This document shows, one piece after another, positions 43,451-51,067 of a DNA stretch of 64,000 bases; the stretch's first letter is position 1, and the number at the start of each line of letters is the position of its first letter. The DNA is from Polynucleobacter sp. MWH-HuK1 (lineage in GTDB: Bacteria > Pseudomonadota > Gammaproteobacteria > Burkholderiales > Burkholderiaceae). Below the pieces are notes generated by a model. It saw only the letters and a program-made list of their open reading frames with translations. It ran no database searches and was not told the DNA's origin. Made by a program: the position numbers and the translations under genes. The stretch lies in contig NZ_JACVPP010000001.1 of NCBI RefSeq assembly GCF_018881815.1, positions 1,435,654 through 1,499,653 of the forward strand. The letters run 5' to 3'.

Positions 43451-44342
43451 ATGTCGCCAAAATACGAGACTTTTCCTTCTTAATCCACGCATTTTTTTCG
43501 GTGATGATTTGACTAAATTCCGCCGGATCAAATTTGACGAAATAATTGGGTTTAGATTGTGATGGAAAAACTCCTCGAGCAGCATTTTCAGCAATGTAGG
43601 CTGCTGTTTTAAGCTTGCGGGATGTCATTTGCTCTAATGTGCGCAGGCTATCAAAAGCACCAGGATCAGGGCTTCTGCCTTTTCTGTTCTTTTTAATCTT
43701 GCATTCTTCGCCGATCTGCCACAGTTTCCAGTCGGGTCTTGCCGATCTAATATAGAGAACGCTCATTGCATCAATCACATTTTCCATGTGTGTATCTTTT
43801 TCTGCCAATGAATATTTAGGCTTTGCTGGAATTGGCGGTTCTTGGATGTGCTCATCTAATAGCGCTTTTATTTCTTTAAGGACTTTTTGTCTTGTGGAGT
43901 CCAAGGGGATGGCCAACAGGATAGCAGGGGGTTTGTTCAGCTTTGGTCTAGTGCTATCCAAGAATTTGGCTACCGATGCATTTACCTTTGATTTGTCAGG
44001 ATTGCTTCCTCTTGCAAATTTATAAATGGGGACTGTTCTTGAAGGGGCTCCCTGGATTCCAAATAAATCAACTCCACGCTCAACCCACCAAGTCTTAAAC
44101 AGATACTTTTGCACATCGCCAAAAGCATCATAAATCTCCAGCACCCTCTCAAAGTCTGCCGGTAATCGATCTTGATCAACCTTAGATAGCCTGCCTTTCT
44201 TTGCTCTATAGCGTCTTGCTAATTCATAGCTAGGACTAAGAGCCAAAAACTCAAACCAAAAACGATAGAGGCGGTGAATCTCTACGAACTTCCCATCCTT
44301 TTGAAAGTCTGATTTGAGCACGGCTAAAGGGTTATTGGCCAT
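43443..44342 (-). CDS. Hypothetical accessory protein
   Basis: 299 residues, Lys-rich. The N-terminal part (RLYRFWFEFLALSPSYELARRYRAKKG, split here at RRYRAKKG) and KYLFKTWWVERGVDLFG look helical and basic. The C-terminal third carries IKKNRKGRSPDPGAFDSL and an Ala-rich helix. No domain recognised. It is convergent with the recombinase and divergent from the small-gene operon, with a 12-bp-arm inverted repeat in its promoter. The residue content suggests DNA interaction, not membrane. Confidence 0.6.
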   Translation of the reverse strand: MANNPLAVLKSDFQKDGKFVEIHRLYRFWFEFLALSPSYELARRYRAKKGRLSKVDQDRLPADFERVLEIYDAFGDVQKYLFKTWWVERGVDLFGIQGAPSRTVPIYKFARGSNPDKSKVNASVAKFLDSTRPKLNKPPAILLAIPLDSTRQKVLKEIKALLDEHIQEPPIPAKPKYSLAEKDTHMENVIDAMSVLYIRSARPDWKLWQIGEECKIKKNRKGRSPDPGAFDSLRTLEQMTSRKLKTAAYIAENAARGVFPSQSKPNYFVKFDPAEFSQIITEKNAWIKKEKSRILATSK

Positions 44343-44354
44343 ATTTTGACTTCT

Positions 44355-44411
44355 TTTTGTTGACTAATTTATTTGAAATTATCTAAGTCAATTTAATAAT
44401 AGTCAACAAAA
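44355..44411. promoter_or_regulatory. Long inverted repeat in divergent promoter
   Basis: TTTTGTTGACTA (44355-44366) and TAGTCAACAAAA (44400-44411) are perfect 12-bp arms 33 bases apart; a half-copy AGTCAA sits between. It lies between the 299-residue gene and the small-gene operon and probably binds a dimeric regulator that controls both. Confidence 0.55.
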
Positions 44412-44426
44412 GAATATGCTGGATTC

Positions 44427-44573
44427 ATGGTGAAAACAAGCTGTATTTGCCATCGCTGCAGCCGCTTTTTAAGCGCTCATCTGCGTGACAGTCAGTTCTT
44501 TAAAAACCTAGTCTGTAAACAGCCCGTGCCATTTCAAAGCGCACAGCTGCCGTATTGCCAATTTTTTACTTAA
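44427..44573 (+). CDS. Cys-rich 48-residue protein
   Basis: A short frame with a striking N-terminus: VKTSCICHRCSRFL, then Cys30 and Cys44. The CxCxxC plus later Cys suggests a small zinc-binding protein. It begins 16 bases after the divergent inverted repeat and ends 14 bases before the next gene's ATG. Shine-Dalgarno weak. It could be the first gene of the small operon or a chance frame. Confidence 0.4.
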   Translation: MVKTSCICHRCSRFLSAHLRDSQFFKNLVCKQPVPFQSAQLPYCQFFT

Positions 44574-44587
44574 ACAAGGAGATTTAT

Positions 44588-45082
44588 ATGAAATCAATTT
44601 TTCAACCAGCAGTAAACGGAAAAACAAAGCGCTCTTATATGGGTGTCAATGTGATTCTGACGTTTGATACACCAGATAGCACAGGTGAGTCGCAGGAATT
44701 TTTTGATCTAGCAATTCCTGTGAATTGTCGTGAGTCTGACGCAGTTACATTTTTTGATGAGAAGCTTTTTAAGCGAATCGTCAAAAAGTGTGAGCAATTA
44801 AATCGTAAACCAAGCGACCTCATCAAGATTAGCACTTGTGGCCATTGGGATGTTTTTGAAGAAAAAACTAAACAGCCTGCATTGCCTGAATTGGGCCATA
44901 GCTGCAAATGGTTCTTCGGCAACGGTCGCACTGATCTTGATGCATGGGAGATGAGCTTGATTCATCGCTATGGATTTGGAACGGATGTCGATATGAGTTG
45001 GGTGGCTGATATGCACAATCATCCCGCTCTAAATGGATGTCTGCGAGATGCGCAACAACCTCAACAAGCTTTACCTCATTAA
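44588..45082 (+). CDS. Hypothetical accessory protein
   Basis: 164 residues from the ATG at 44588, with AAGGAG 7 bases upstream. Mixed alpha/beta: GVNVILTFDTPDSTGES, then a Lys-rich helix (FKRIVKKCEQLNRKPS), GHWDVFEEKT and a His/Asp-rich tail (MSWVADMHNHPALNG). No family recognised. First well-supported gene of a four-gene co-directional set (44.6-46.3 kb) in which each gene has a good Shine-Dalgarno. Confidence 0.6.
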   Translation: MKSIFQPAVNGKTKRSYMGVNVILTFDTPDSTGESQEFFDLAIPVNCRESDAVTFFDEKLFKRIVKKCEQLNRKPSDLIKISTCGHWDVFEEKTKQPALPELGHSCKWFFGNGRTDLDAWEMSLIHRYGFGTDVDMSWVADMHNHPALNGCLRDAQQPQQALPH

Positions 45083-45109
45083 TTTAACAATTTACTTAAA
45101 GGAACAAAA

Positions 45110-45532
45110 ATGTTTACACAAACTAAAAACCAACCCTGCGCTGTGGCTATGTCAGATCTTGGCATTTCTACGGTAATTTTGACTGACAAGGAAGAGATTG
45201 AGCAAATTTTGCATGAATATGAAACAGCTCCGGATCATGTTTGGTGTGATGGACGCGGCAAGCGGTATATGTACTTGATGCTCAAGCAGGTTCTGCAATC
45301 TAAGGATAAGCACTTCAACAAGCACCCTGAATTAATTACTCAATCTAATCAAGACTGGGTTGACTTTTGTGATGACTGCATTTTGCTATTCCTGTTGGAT
45401 GCGCATTTGCATGAGAAGCCGGTGCAGTTAATTCACCCTCAGTGTTATGCCGAGCAAATTCAACATGCGCAGTTTGATGCAACAAGCGGGCAGATGCCAG
45501 TGTTGCTTGATGGCATTCCTGTTATGCAGTAA
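45110..45532 (+). CDS. Hypothetical accessory protein
   Basis: 140 residues, acidic, with TDKEEIEQILHEYETAPDHV, WCDGRGKRYMYLMLKQVL and a Cys/Asp pair CDDC. No known domain, signal peptide or membrane segment. AAAGGA lies upstream of the ATG; 27 bases follow the previous stop. Function unknown. Confidence 0.6.
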   Translation: MFTQTKNQPCAVAMSDLGISTVILTDKEEIEQILHEYETAPDHVWCDGRGKRYMYLMLKQVLQSKDKHFNKHPELITQSNQDWVDFCDDCILLFLLDAHLHEKPVQLIHPQCYAEQIQHAQFDATSGQMPVLLDGIPVMQ

Positions 45533-45598
45533 TCCGTAGAAAGGGTCAGCACTACACGCTGACCCATATTAATCATTAAACAACAAAAGGAGAATGAA

Positions 45599-45964
45599 AT
45601 GATTCACAAAAACTTATACGTTGAACCCCATGAATTTTTGATGGAGCCTACAAAATCTAACGGCATTTGTTTGGTGTTTGAGGAAGGTATGGTCCCAGAT
45701 GAGTTGCTCATCGAATCTGTTATCAATTGGGCCAAGAGCGCTCGCACACTTGGTTTCTCTGAGGATCCATATGAGGTCGAGTATGACGAAGAGGATTTTG
45801 GGGATGGCACTAATGTCTCAATTAAATGGGCGCAAGAAGTTCCAGCAGTTTCTTATGAGGTTATCAACCTAGTAGCAGGTTACCTAGATGCGAAATTCCC
45901 GGATTCTGGCTGTAAAGAGATTCAAGTCTGCATTGCTGTAGGTAGCGAGCTTATTACTCATTGA
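45599..45964 (+). CDS. Very acidic hypothetical protein
   Basis: 121 residues with about 23 Asp/Glu against 7 Lys/Arg; the densest part is EDPYEVEYDEEDFGDGT (~55-72). Such charge is seen in DNA-mimic anti-restriction proteins of mobile elements, but here this is only an idea. The rest alternates helix and strand. AAAGGAG precedes the start. It belongs to the same co-directional small-gene set. Confidence 0.6.
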   Translation: MIHKNLYVEPHEFLMEPTKSNGICLVFEEGMVPDELLIESVINWAKSARTLGFSEDPYEVEYDEEDFGDGTNVSIKWAQEVPAVSYEVINLVAGYLDAKFPDSGCKEIQVCIAVGSELITH

Positions 45965-46001
45965 TGTTCACGATTAACGCATATTGTAGAAAGGGAAAAT
46001 T

Positions 46002-46298
46002 ATGAACCGAGTTATCTCAGACTCAAATTTAAATATGTTGATTGTTCCGCTATCGGACCCTGAGACGGAGTCTTTAGAGGACTATCTTGAAGAAAAGGTG
46101 GTGGGAAAGAAGTGGGAGGAGGAGTTTGTTTGTGTTGTGGGCGCAAGCCGTTTCAAAGGATTTTCGCTTATTAGTTACGGACGATATGATCAAGCCAAAT
46201 TTTCCGACCAAGAAAAAGGCGAGTTAGAGAAGAAAATTGCTCTTTATGGTCGGGAATGGTTGAAAGAAAATACTGACTTTCATCCTCTGACACATTAG
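46002..46298 (+). CDS. Hypothetical small accessory protein
   Basis: 98 residues, Glu/Lys-rich: DPETESLEDYLEEKVVGKKWEEEF (split here at EDYLEEKVVGKKW), FVCVVGASRFKGFSLISYG, then a charged C-terminal helix. GAAAGGG upstream of the ATG. No domain known. Last gene before the terminator at 46363-46388, so it closes the small-gene transcript. Confidence 0.55.
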   Translation: MNRVISDSNLNMLIVPLSDPETESLEDYLEEKVVGKKWEEEFVCVVGASRFKGFSLISYGRYDQAKFSDQEKGELEKKIALYGREWLKENTDFHPLTH

Positions 46299-46362
46299 TT
46301 ATGCTAATTTAATTTCAGTCTACGAAAACCCAGCCAAACTTAACTGCTTTTCAACATCCCTT

Positions 46363-46388
46363 AAGGCCAACTCAATGTTGGCCTTTTT
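46363..46388 (+). terminator. Terminator of the small-gene operon
   Basis: 9-bp arms AAGGCCAAC / GTTGGCCTT with a 5-base loop and T tail. Confidence 0.9.
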
Positions 46389-46426
46389 ACTTGTTACCTT
46401 GCATAAATTAGCTGTATATTTGCCTT

Positions 46427-46945
46427 ATGAGAATCTCAAGCAAAAGCATGATTGCTTTTCAAGTCCTTTTGGACATTGCTGCCCATACAGCTCAAGGTAG
46501 AGCCATTTCTATACCCATTATTTGTAAAAGGCAGGGGCTTTCCCACTCTTATATAGAGGCTGTTATTAGTGGGCTCAAATCGGCAGACTTTATCCGTAGC
46601 CATCGCGGTCCGGCAGGAGGCTACTCTCTACTCAAAAACCCCGACCAAATTACCTTATTTGATGTTGCGTCTTTGATGAATGAAAGTAATGATTATCGCG
46701 CCGATTTAAGTATGACCTTATGGGCTAGCTTGGATGCATACATGATTGTGCAGATGCAACAAATTACCCTAAGTTCCGCACTAAGCAAATCCCCAATCAA
46801 AATTGAGCAAAGCACTAAAGGGATCACTCAAGTCAAGGTTAGTGCACCTAGAGTTGCCCAGCCCAAACCTACTCGAAAAATCACCAAACCCAAACTAGGC
46901 CCAAACTCTGTTTTTGCTTTTGGATCTTATTTAAAGACTACTTAG
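46427..46945 (+). CDS. Rrf2-family transcriptional regulator
   Basis: 172 residues. Winged-helix Rrf2 domain at ~1-80: MRISSKSMIAFQVLLDIAAH, ISIPIICKRQGLSHSYIEAVI, RSHRGPAGGYSLLKNP. The three cysteines that hold an Fe-S cluster in IscR/NsrR are absent, so it is not a cluster sensor of that type. The C-terminal ~50 residues are Lys/Pro-rich and basic, unusual for the family. It is a good candidate for the regulator of the element's inverted-repeat promoters (inference). Confidence 0.85.
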   Translation: MRISSKSMIAFQVLLDIAAHTAQGRAISIPIICKRQGLSHSYIEAVISGLKSADFIRSHRGPAGGYSLLKNPDQITLFDVASLMNESNDYRADLSMTLWASLDAYMIVQMQQITLSSALSKSPIKIEQSTKGITQVKVSAPRVAQPKPTRKITKPKLGPNSVFAFGSYLKTT

Positions 46946-47036
46946 AAGATTTACTTCTTTTACACAGTTTTTTACACAGTCGAATTTATAAGCTACAACC
47001 ACTTGAATCTGTTGGCAATTTCAGCAGCTACGATTT

Positions 47037-47081
47037 CTTCTAAGCCGTAGGTCGCAGGTTCGACTCCTGCTGGGCAGGCCA
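47037..47081 (+). repeat. tRNA-Arg(UCU) 3' fragment, att-like
   Basis: Plus-strand CTTCTAAGCCG (anticodon loop end and stem), then variable loop, T-arm GGTTCGACTCC and acceptor 3' strand ending GGCCA. The 5' half is not present upstream. argU-type tRNA genes are frequent integration targets. Just upstream (~46958-46980) TACACAGTTTTTTACACAG repeats ACACAG twice. Confidence 0.75.
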
Positions 47082-47156
47082 CCTCCTGTTGATCGTATGC
47101 TCTAAATTGTGACCTAACTGCCTATTTTGCGGTTTGCTGTGACTTAGAATGCATCA

Positions 47157-47519
47157 ATGAACATTATTTCTTTAAAGATTTGCTCATTAATGAGCCTTAT
47201 TTTTTTGCTTAGTGCATGTTCGGTGGCGAAATTAGAGGCAAGGCTTGAAGCAAATCCACAGTGCAAAGAAGTGGTAAATCCAAAAACAGGTGCTCTCATG
47301 CCGTGCCCCGGTTCGGATAAGGCTTTCTACAGGGAAGTAGGGTTAGCACCTCCAAATGCTGTGCCTGTAGCAAATAGCACCGTCACCAATACTCCGGTAG
47401 CAAAGGCACAAGCAATTCAAGCTTCAGAGCCTAAGACTATGATTCCCGCTCAAAATGATTGCAAGCCTCAGGTACATAAAAAGACTGGTGGCACATTACC
47501 GTGCCCCGCACTAGAATAA
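47157..47519 (+). CDS. Small lipoprotein with a duplicated Cys motif
   Basis: 120 residues. Lipoprotein signal with lipobox LSAC (Cys21), so probably anchored to the outer or inner membrane. Two copies of a short motif, CKEVVNPKTGALMPCP and CKPQVHKKTGGTLPCP, lie about 75 residues apart, joined by a Pro/Ala/Thr-rich linker; each could form a disulfide loop. Family unknown to me. It is the first gene right of the tRNA-Arg fragment. Confidence 0.65.
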   Translation: MNIISLKICSLMSLIFLLSACSVAKLEARLEANPQCKEVVNPKTGALMPCPGSDKAFYREVGLAPPNAVPVANSTVTNTPVAKAQAIQASEPKTMIPAQNDCKPQVHKKTGGTLPCPALE

Positions 47520-47584
47520 TTTGAAGTAGGCACGATCTTCTGTATTAGAACCTTCTAACCAAGCAATTAACCCATGGAAACGCT

Positions 47585-48268
47585 ATGAAAAAAATGAATG
47601 TATTGTTGGTCTCCTTTGTTGCAGTTATTACTTTGGGTGCTTGTAGCAATGCGCCGAAATTAGCCACTGAATCAATGCCAAGGTCTGGATTCTTGCCTGA
47701 TTACAACCTCTTGGTGCCTGTGGCGACAAGCGATAGCGACACGCGCGTATGGAGATATCGTGTTTCTGGCGTAAACCCAGGAGCATATACTGCGGTCATT
47801 CTTGATCCAATTTACTTGAATCAAAATGCAACTATAGATGTCAGTCTTGAGTTGATTAATAAAGCAAAAGCAGCATTGCAGGAATCCATGGTCGAGGCTG
47901 TAAATGCGCGCGGCAATATTCGTATTGTTACTCAGCCCGGCCCTGGAGTAGCGCGCATTTCCGTTGGCATTACGGGCGCAGAAAGCTCAGCAAATAGTTT
48001 GCAGCCCTGGAACTTCACTCCAATTGGTTTGGCTATGAATGCTGCTGCTTATGCTGGCGGCGTTAATGCTAAAACACCTGCACTCTTAGTCGAAAGCAAA
48101 ATTACGGATAGTCAATCTAAGCAACTATTGGGCGAAGGCTTAATCACCATTCAAGGTGAGTCCTTCCGCACAAATGCGGGCTCAGCAGACTCTTTCATTG
48201 CCATGGCTAAAAAAGTAGTTCGCACTGCAATGGAAACATCTGCTAATCCAACCCCAACTGGTAAATAA
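47585..48268 (+). CDS. DUF3313 lipoprotein
   Basis: 227 residues. Signal sequence with lipobox LGAC (Cys20), then SGFLPDYNLLVPV, DPIYL, a helical segment and ISVGITGAESSANSLQPWNFTPIGLA, as in DUF3313 proteins, a family of periplasmic-facing lipoproteins of unknown role. The C-terminal VVRTAMETSANPTPTG is flexible. It follows the small lipoprotein by 65 bases. Confidence 0.8.
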   Translation: MKKMNVLLVSFVAVITLGACSNAPKLATESMPRSGFLPDYNLLVPVATSDSDTRVWRYRVSGVNPGAYTAVILDPIYLNQNATIDVSLELINKAKAALQESMVEAVNARGNIRIVTQPGPGVARISVGITGAESSANSLQPWNFTPIGLAMNAAAYAGGVNAKTPALLVESKITDSQSKQLLGEGLITIQGESFRTNAGSADSFIAMAKKVVRTAMETSANPTPTGK

Positions 48269-48414
48269 ATGCCCCACATCTACAGCAACTTTAGTTATAT
48301 TGAGTATTCAAGTAAGGGATCTGTTACTGTTGCTAAGATTCAAGCAATCGCAAATAGACAATCTTAAAAAAACCACAAGAGACTCTGTTTAGGCTCTTTT
48401 TTATTGGGTAAATG

Positions 48415-49308
48415 ATGGCAGTTTTCTTTCCTGGATTTACAGAAAGCAAAATTACCGTTTCATCGGAAGATGGTCCAATTGAAATTGCTTATTTCATTGG
48501 TGGTAGTGGTCCACCATTATTGTTATTGCATGGCTTTCCCCAAACCAAAGCCATTTGGAGTCAAGTTGCTCCTGAGCTGGCAAAACTTTTCACGGTGGTG
48601 GCTGCAGATCTAAGGGGTTATGGCGCATCTTCTAAGCCGCATGGCAAAAAAGATCATTCCACCTATTCAAAACGAGCCATGGCTGCAGATCAACACTCGC
48701 TAATGAAAGTATTGGGATTTAATCAATTCTTTTTGCTTGGTCATGATAGAGGCGGGCGTGTTTCTCATCGTTTGGCTCTAGATTTTCCTGAGAGCGTACT
48801 TCGTTTAATGGTTCTGGATATTTCTCCAACATTAACGATGTATGAAAAAACTACAATGGCATTTGCAAAAGGGTATTGGCATTGGTTTTTCTTAATTCAA
48901 CCCGAGCCTGTACCCGAAACGATGATTGGTGCAAACCCAGAGTATTGGTTAAAAAACCATATGGGTCGTCATGCTGGAACAGTTATATTTTCTGCTGAAA
49001 GATGGGCTGAATACTTGGCTAGTGCTAGCAGTCCACAATGCATGCATGCAATGTGCGAGGATTATCGTGCTGCAGCCTCAATTGATTTGATACATGATCG
49101 CTCAGATCGAGCTGAGGGCAAACACTTAAAAATGCCTCTGAAGGTTCTATGGGGGGAGCATGGCCTAGTCAATCAGTGCTTTAAGCCACTTGATGATTGG
49201 CAAGGTGTGTCAACGAGCGTCACTGGTAGGTCTGTCCCCAGCGGTCATTACATCCCAGAAGAAATCCCGGAGCTATTGATAGATGAAGCCAAGGAGTTTT
49301 TCAGGTAG
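48415..49308 (+). CDS. Alpha/beta hydrolase, fluoroacetate/haloacetate dehalogenase-like
   Basis: About 297 residues (numbers here count from the adjacent ATG at 48412). HGFPQT oxyanion region, nucleophile Asp112 in GHDRGGR with Arg113 and Arg116 (carboxylate binding), the halide-pocket pair His157-Trp158 in YWHWFFL, Tyr218 in CEDYRA and catalytic His279 in SGHYIPEE. These correspond closely to the fluoride-stabilising His-Trp-Tyr set of characterised fluoroacetate dehalogenases. It would hydrolyse haloacetates in the cytoplasm; activity is inferred from residues. Confidence 0.8.
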   Translation: MAVFFPGFTESKITVSSEDGPIEIAYFIGGSGPPLLLLHGFPQTKAIWSQVAPELAKLFTVVAADLRGYGASSKPHGKKDHSTYSKRAMAADQHSLMKVLGFNQFFLLGHDRGGRVSHRLALDFPESVLRLMVLDISPTLTMYEKTTMAFAKGYWHWFFLIQPEPVPETMIGANPEYWLKNHMGRHAGTVIFSAERWAEYLASASSPQCMHAMCEDYRAAASIDLIHDRSDRAEGKHLKMPLKVLWGEHGLVNQCFKPLDDWQGVSTSVTGRSVPSGHYIPEEIPELLIDEAKEFFR

Positions 49309-49334
49309 GAACTGAAACTTACCGTGCTAAAACA

Positions 49335-49368
49335 AAAAACCCCAAAAATCAAATATTTAGGGTTTTTA
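49335..49368. terminator. Bidirectional terminator-like hairpin
   Basis: AAAAACCC / GGGTTTTT arms between the convergent hydrolase gene and the small minus-strand gene. Confidence 0.6.
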
Positions 49369-49372
49369 AATA

Positions 49373-49558
49373 TCACTCTGGGTGAAAGTTGTTACTAGCC
49401 ATGAAGCTGATCGTACGCTCAAAGCCTAGGATACGGATGTAGCGCCAAGCAATGTCGCGATATTTGCTATCTAAATAGCCAATCGCTACTTCAGGCGTCC
49501 TTTTGGACAAGTCGATCTGTTGAATTGCACGGGCCCAACGTTTGAGTCTTGTTGACAT
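49373..49558 (-). CDS. Hypothetical small protein
   Basis: 61 residues from the ATG at 49558, preceded by GGAGGTGG 6 bases upstream, a near-ideal ribosome site that supports a real gene. Basic and helical: MSTRLKRWARAIQQIDLSKR, KYRDIAWRYIRILGFE. No family recognised. Confidence 0.6.
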   Translation of the reverse strand: MSTRLKRWARAIQQIDLSKRTPEVAIGYLDSKYRDIAWRYIRILGFERTISFMASNNFHPE

Positions 49559-49648
49559 ATTTGCCACCTCCATGACCATACAACGCATGGAAAAGGGTGC
49601 GAGATGACATAAATTACAAAATATTTATCAAAAAACTGCTGAATTTCC

Positions 49649-51064
49649 TTAAATTGAGACCACTTTATGGGGATTCAAGATGTTTTTAGGGTCCAGTGCC
49701 GTTTTGAGCGCCTTCATAAGGTCATGAGCCACCTCGCCCTTATGAGCCCTTAAGCCATCTAATTTGAGCTGTCCAACACCGTGTTCCGCAGAAATAGAGC
49801 CTTTACATCTCTCGACCTGCCCATAGACCAGCTCATGTATGAGCTTCTCGTTGGCTTCGTTAAAGGTTTTTGGGTCTGCACCTAAGGGTGGGGCAATGTT
49901 GTAGTGCAGATTCCCGTCGCCGAGATGCCCAAAATTGATGATTCTGACGCCAGGAAACTTTTCTCTCATTAATTCATCAGTCACTCGAATAAAGCTATCA
50001 AGGGAAGAGAGGGGAATGGTGATGTCATGCTTCAGGTTCGCGCCTTCTTCAGCCTGCGCAAGCGTGATGTGTTCGCGCATGTGCCAAAACGAATTTGCTT
50101 GAGTTAAATTGCTGGCGATTACCGCATCGCTAATGATTGATTTCTCAAAGGCATCCTCCAGAATAGTTTCAAGAAGTTGCCTGACGTGATCTTCACTTTC
50201 GTGATCCGATAATTCAATCAAGACTGTATAAGGGGGACTTCCTTGCAATGGGTTAGCCATTTGCGGAAAGTGCTTTTCATTCAAATCCAACGACTCTCGA
50301 GTCATCATTTCAAAACCCGTAAGTAAAGAACTTGCCCGTTTTTGAAAGAGTGATAGCAACGTAATAGTAGATGCAATACTCTCGCAAGCAACTAAGGTTG
50401 TCCATTGTGAAACGGGTAAAGGGTAAAGCTTCATAACGGCTGCCGTGATAATGCCAAGCGTGCCTTCTGACCCAATGAATAGGTCACGCAAGTCATAACC
50501 CGTATTGTCTTTGCGCAATCCCTTAATGCCGTTCCAAATCTCTCCTTTGGCGGTGACTACTTCAAGGCCCAAGCAAAGATCCCGAGTGTTGCCGTAGCGC
50601 AAAACATTAGTGCCTCCTGCATTGGTTGCGAGATTGCCGCCAATCATGCAACTACCCTCAGCACCAAGACTGAGTGGGAACAGACAGCCATTCTCTGCAG
50701 CCTTTTCTTGGACAACTTGCAAGATGCAACCAGCCTCAAGGGTAATCGTTTGGTTTGCGATATCAATCTCGCGAATTTGATTCATTCGCTTGAGATTAAG
50801 TATCACTTGATTACCGCTGTTGTCAGGAGTTGCGCCGCCACAGAAGCCAGTATGTCCACCTTGTGGAACTATTGTAATTTGGTATTGAGAACACAAGCGT
50901 ACGATTGCTGCAACTTCATTAGTATTGCTTGGCAATAAAACAGCAAATGCCTTTCCAGTAAATCGTTTGCGCCAATCAGTTAGATAGGGCGCCTTATCTT
51001 CCTCTTGAGTCAAAATATATTTTCTCTCAAGAACCTCAGATAGCTGATTGATGAATTTTTGCAT
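49649..51064 (-). CDS. FAD-linked oxidase, D-lactate/2-hydroxyacid dehydrogenase type
   Basis: 471 residues of the GlcD/DLD group. FAD_binding_4 at ~35-175 (VPQGGHTGFCGGATPD, LSLGAEGSCMIGGNLATNAGG) and FAD-oxidase C-terminal domain with NFGHLGDGNLHYNI (His-rich metal/substrate site) and SAEHGVGQLK. It oxidises a D-2-hydroxyacid such as D-lactate or D-2-hydroxyglutarate. It is the third gene of a minus-strand run wrbA, DUF2069, this gene, with gaps of a few bases. Confidence 0.88.
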   Translation of the reverse strand: MQKFINQLSEVLERKYILTQEEDKAPYLTDWRKRFTGKAFAVLLPSNTNEVAAIVRLCSQYQITIVPQGGHTGFCGGATPDNSGNQVILNLKRMNQIREIDIANQTITLEAGCILQVVQEKAAENGCLFPLSLGAEGSCMIGGNLATNAGGTNVLRYGNTRDLCLGLEVVTAKGEIWNGIKGLRKDNTGYDLRDLFIGSEGTLGIITAAVMKLYPLPVSQWTTLVACESIASTITLLSLFQKRASSLLTGFEMMTRESLDLNEKHFPQMANPLQGSPPYTVLIELSDHESEDHVRQLLETILEDAFEKSIISDAVIASNLTQANSFWHMREHITLAQAEEGANLKHDITIPLSSLDSFIRVTDELMREKFPGVRIINFGHLGDGNLHYNIAPPLGADPKTFNEANEKLIHELVYGQVERCKGSISAEHGVGQLKLDGLRAHKGEVAHDLMKALKTALDPKNILNPHKVVSI

Positions 51065-51067
51065 TGT

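Larger units (their letters stand above)
39328..47081. mobile_element. Putative integrated accessory element ending at a tRNA-Arg fragment
   Basis: Contains a tyrosine recombinase, eleven or so small unknown genes, a shared operator motif, a hairpin-rich non-coding region and a 3' tRNA-Arg(UCU) fragment at the right end. The left end is not defined: no matching tRNA-Arg copy is present in the window. The start given is simply the first gene after the nitroreductase terminator. No conjugation or replication genes are recognisable. Confidence 0.5.
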
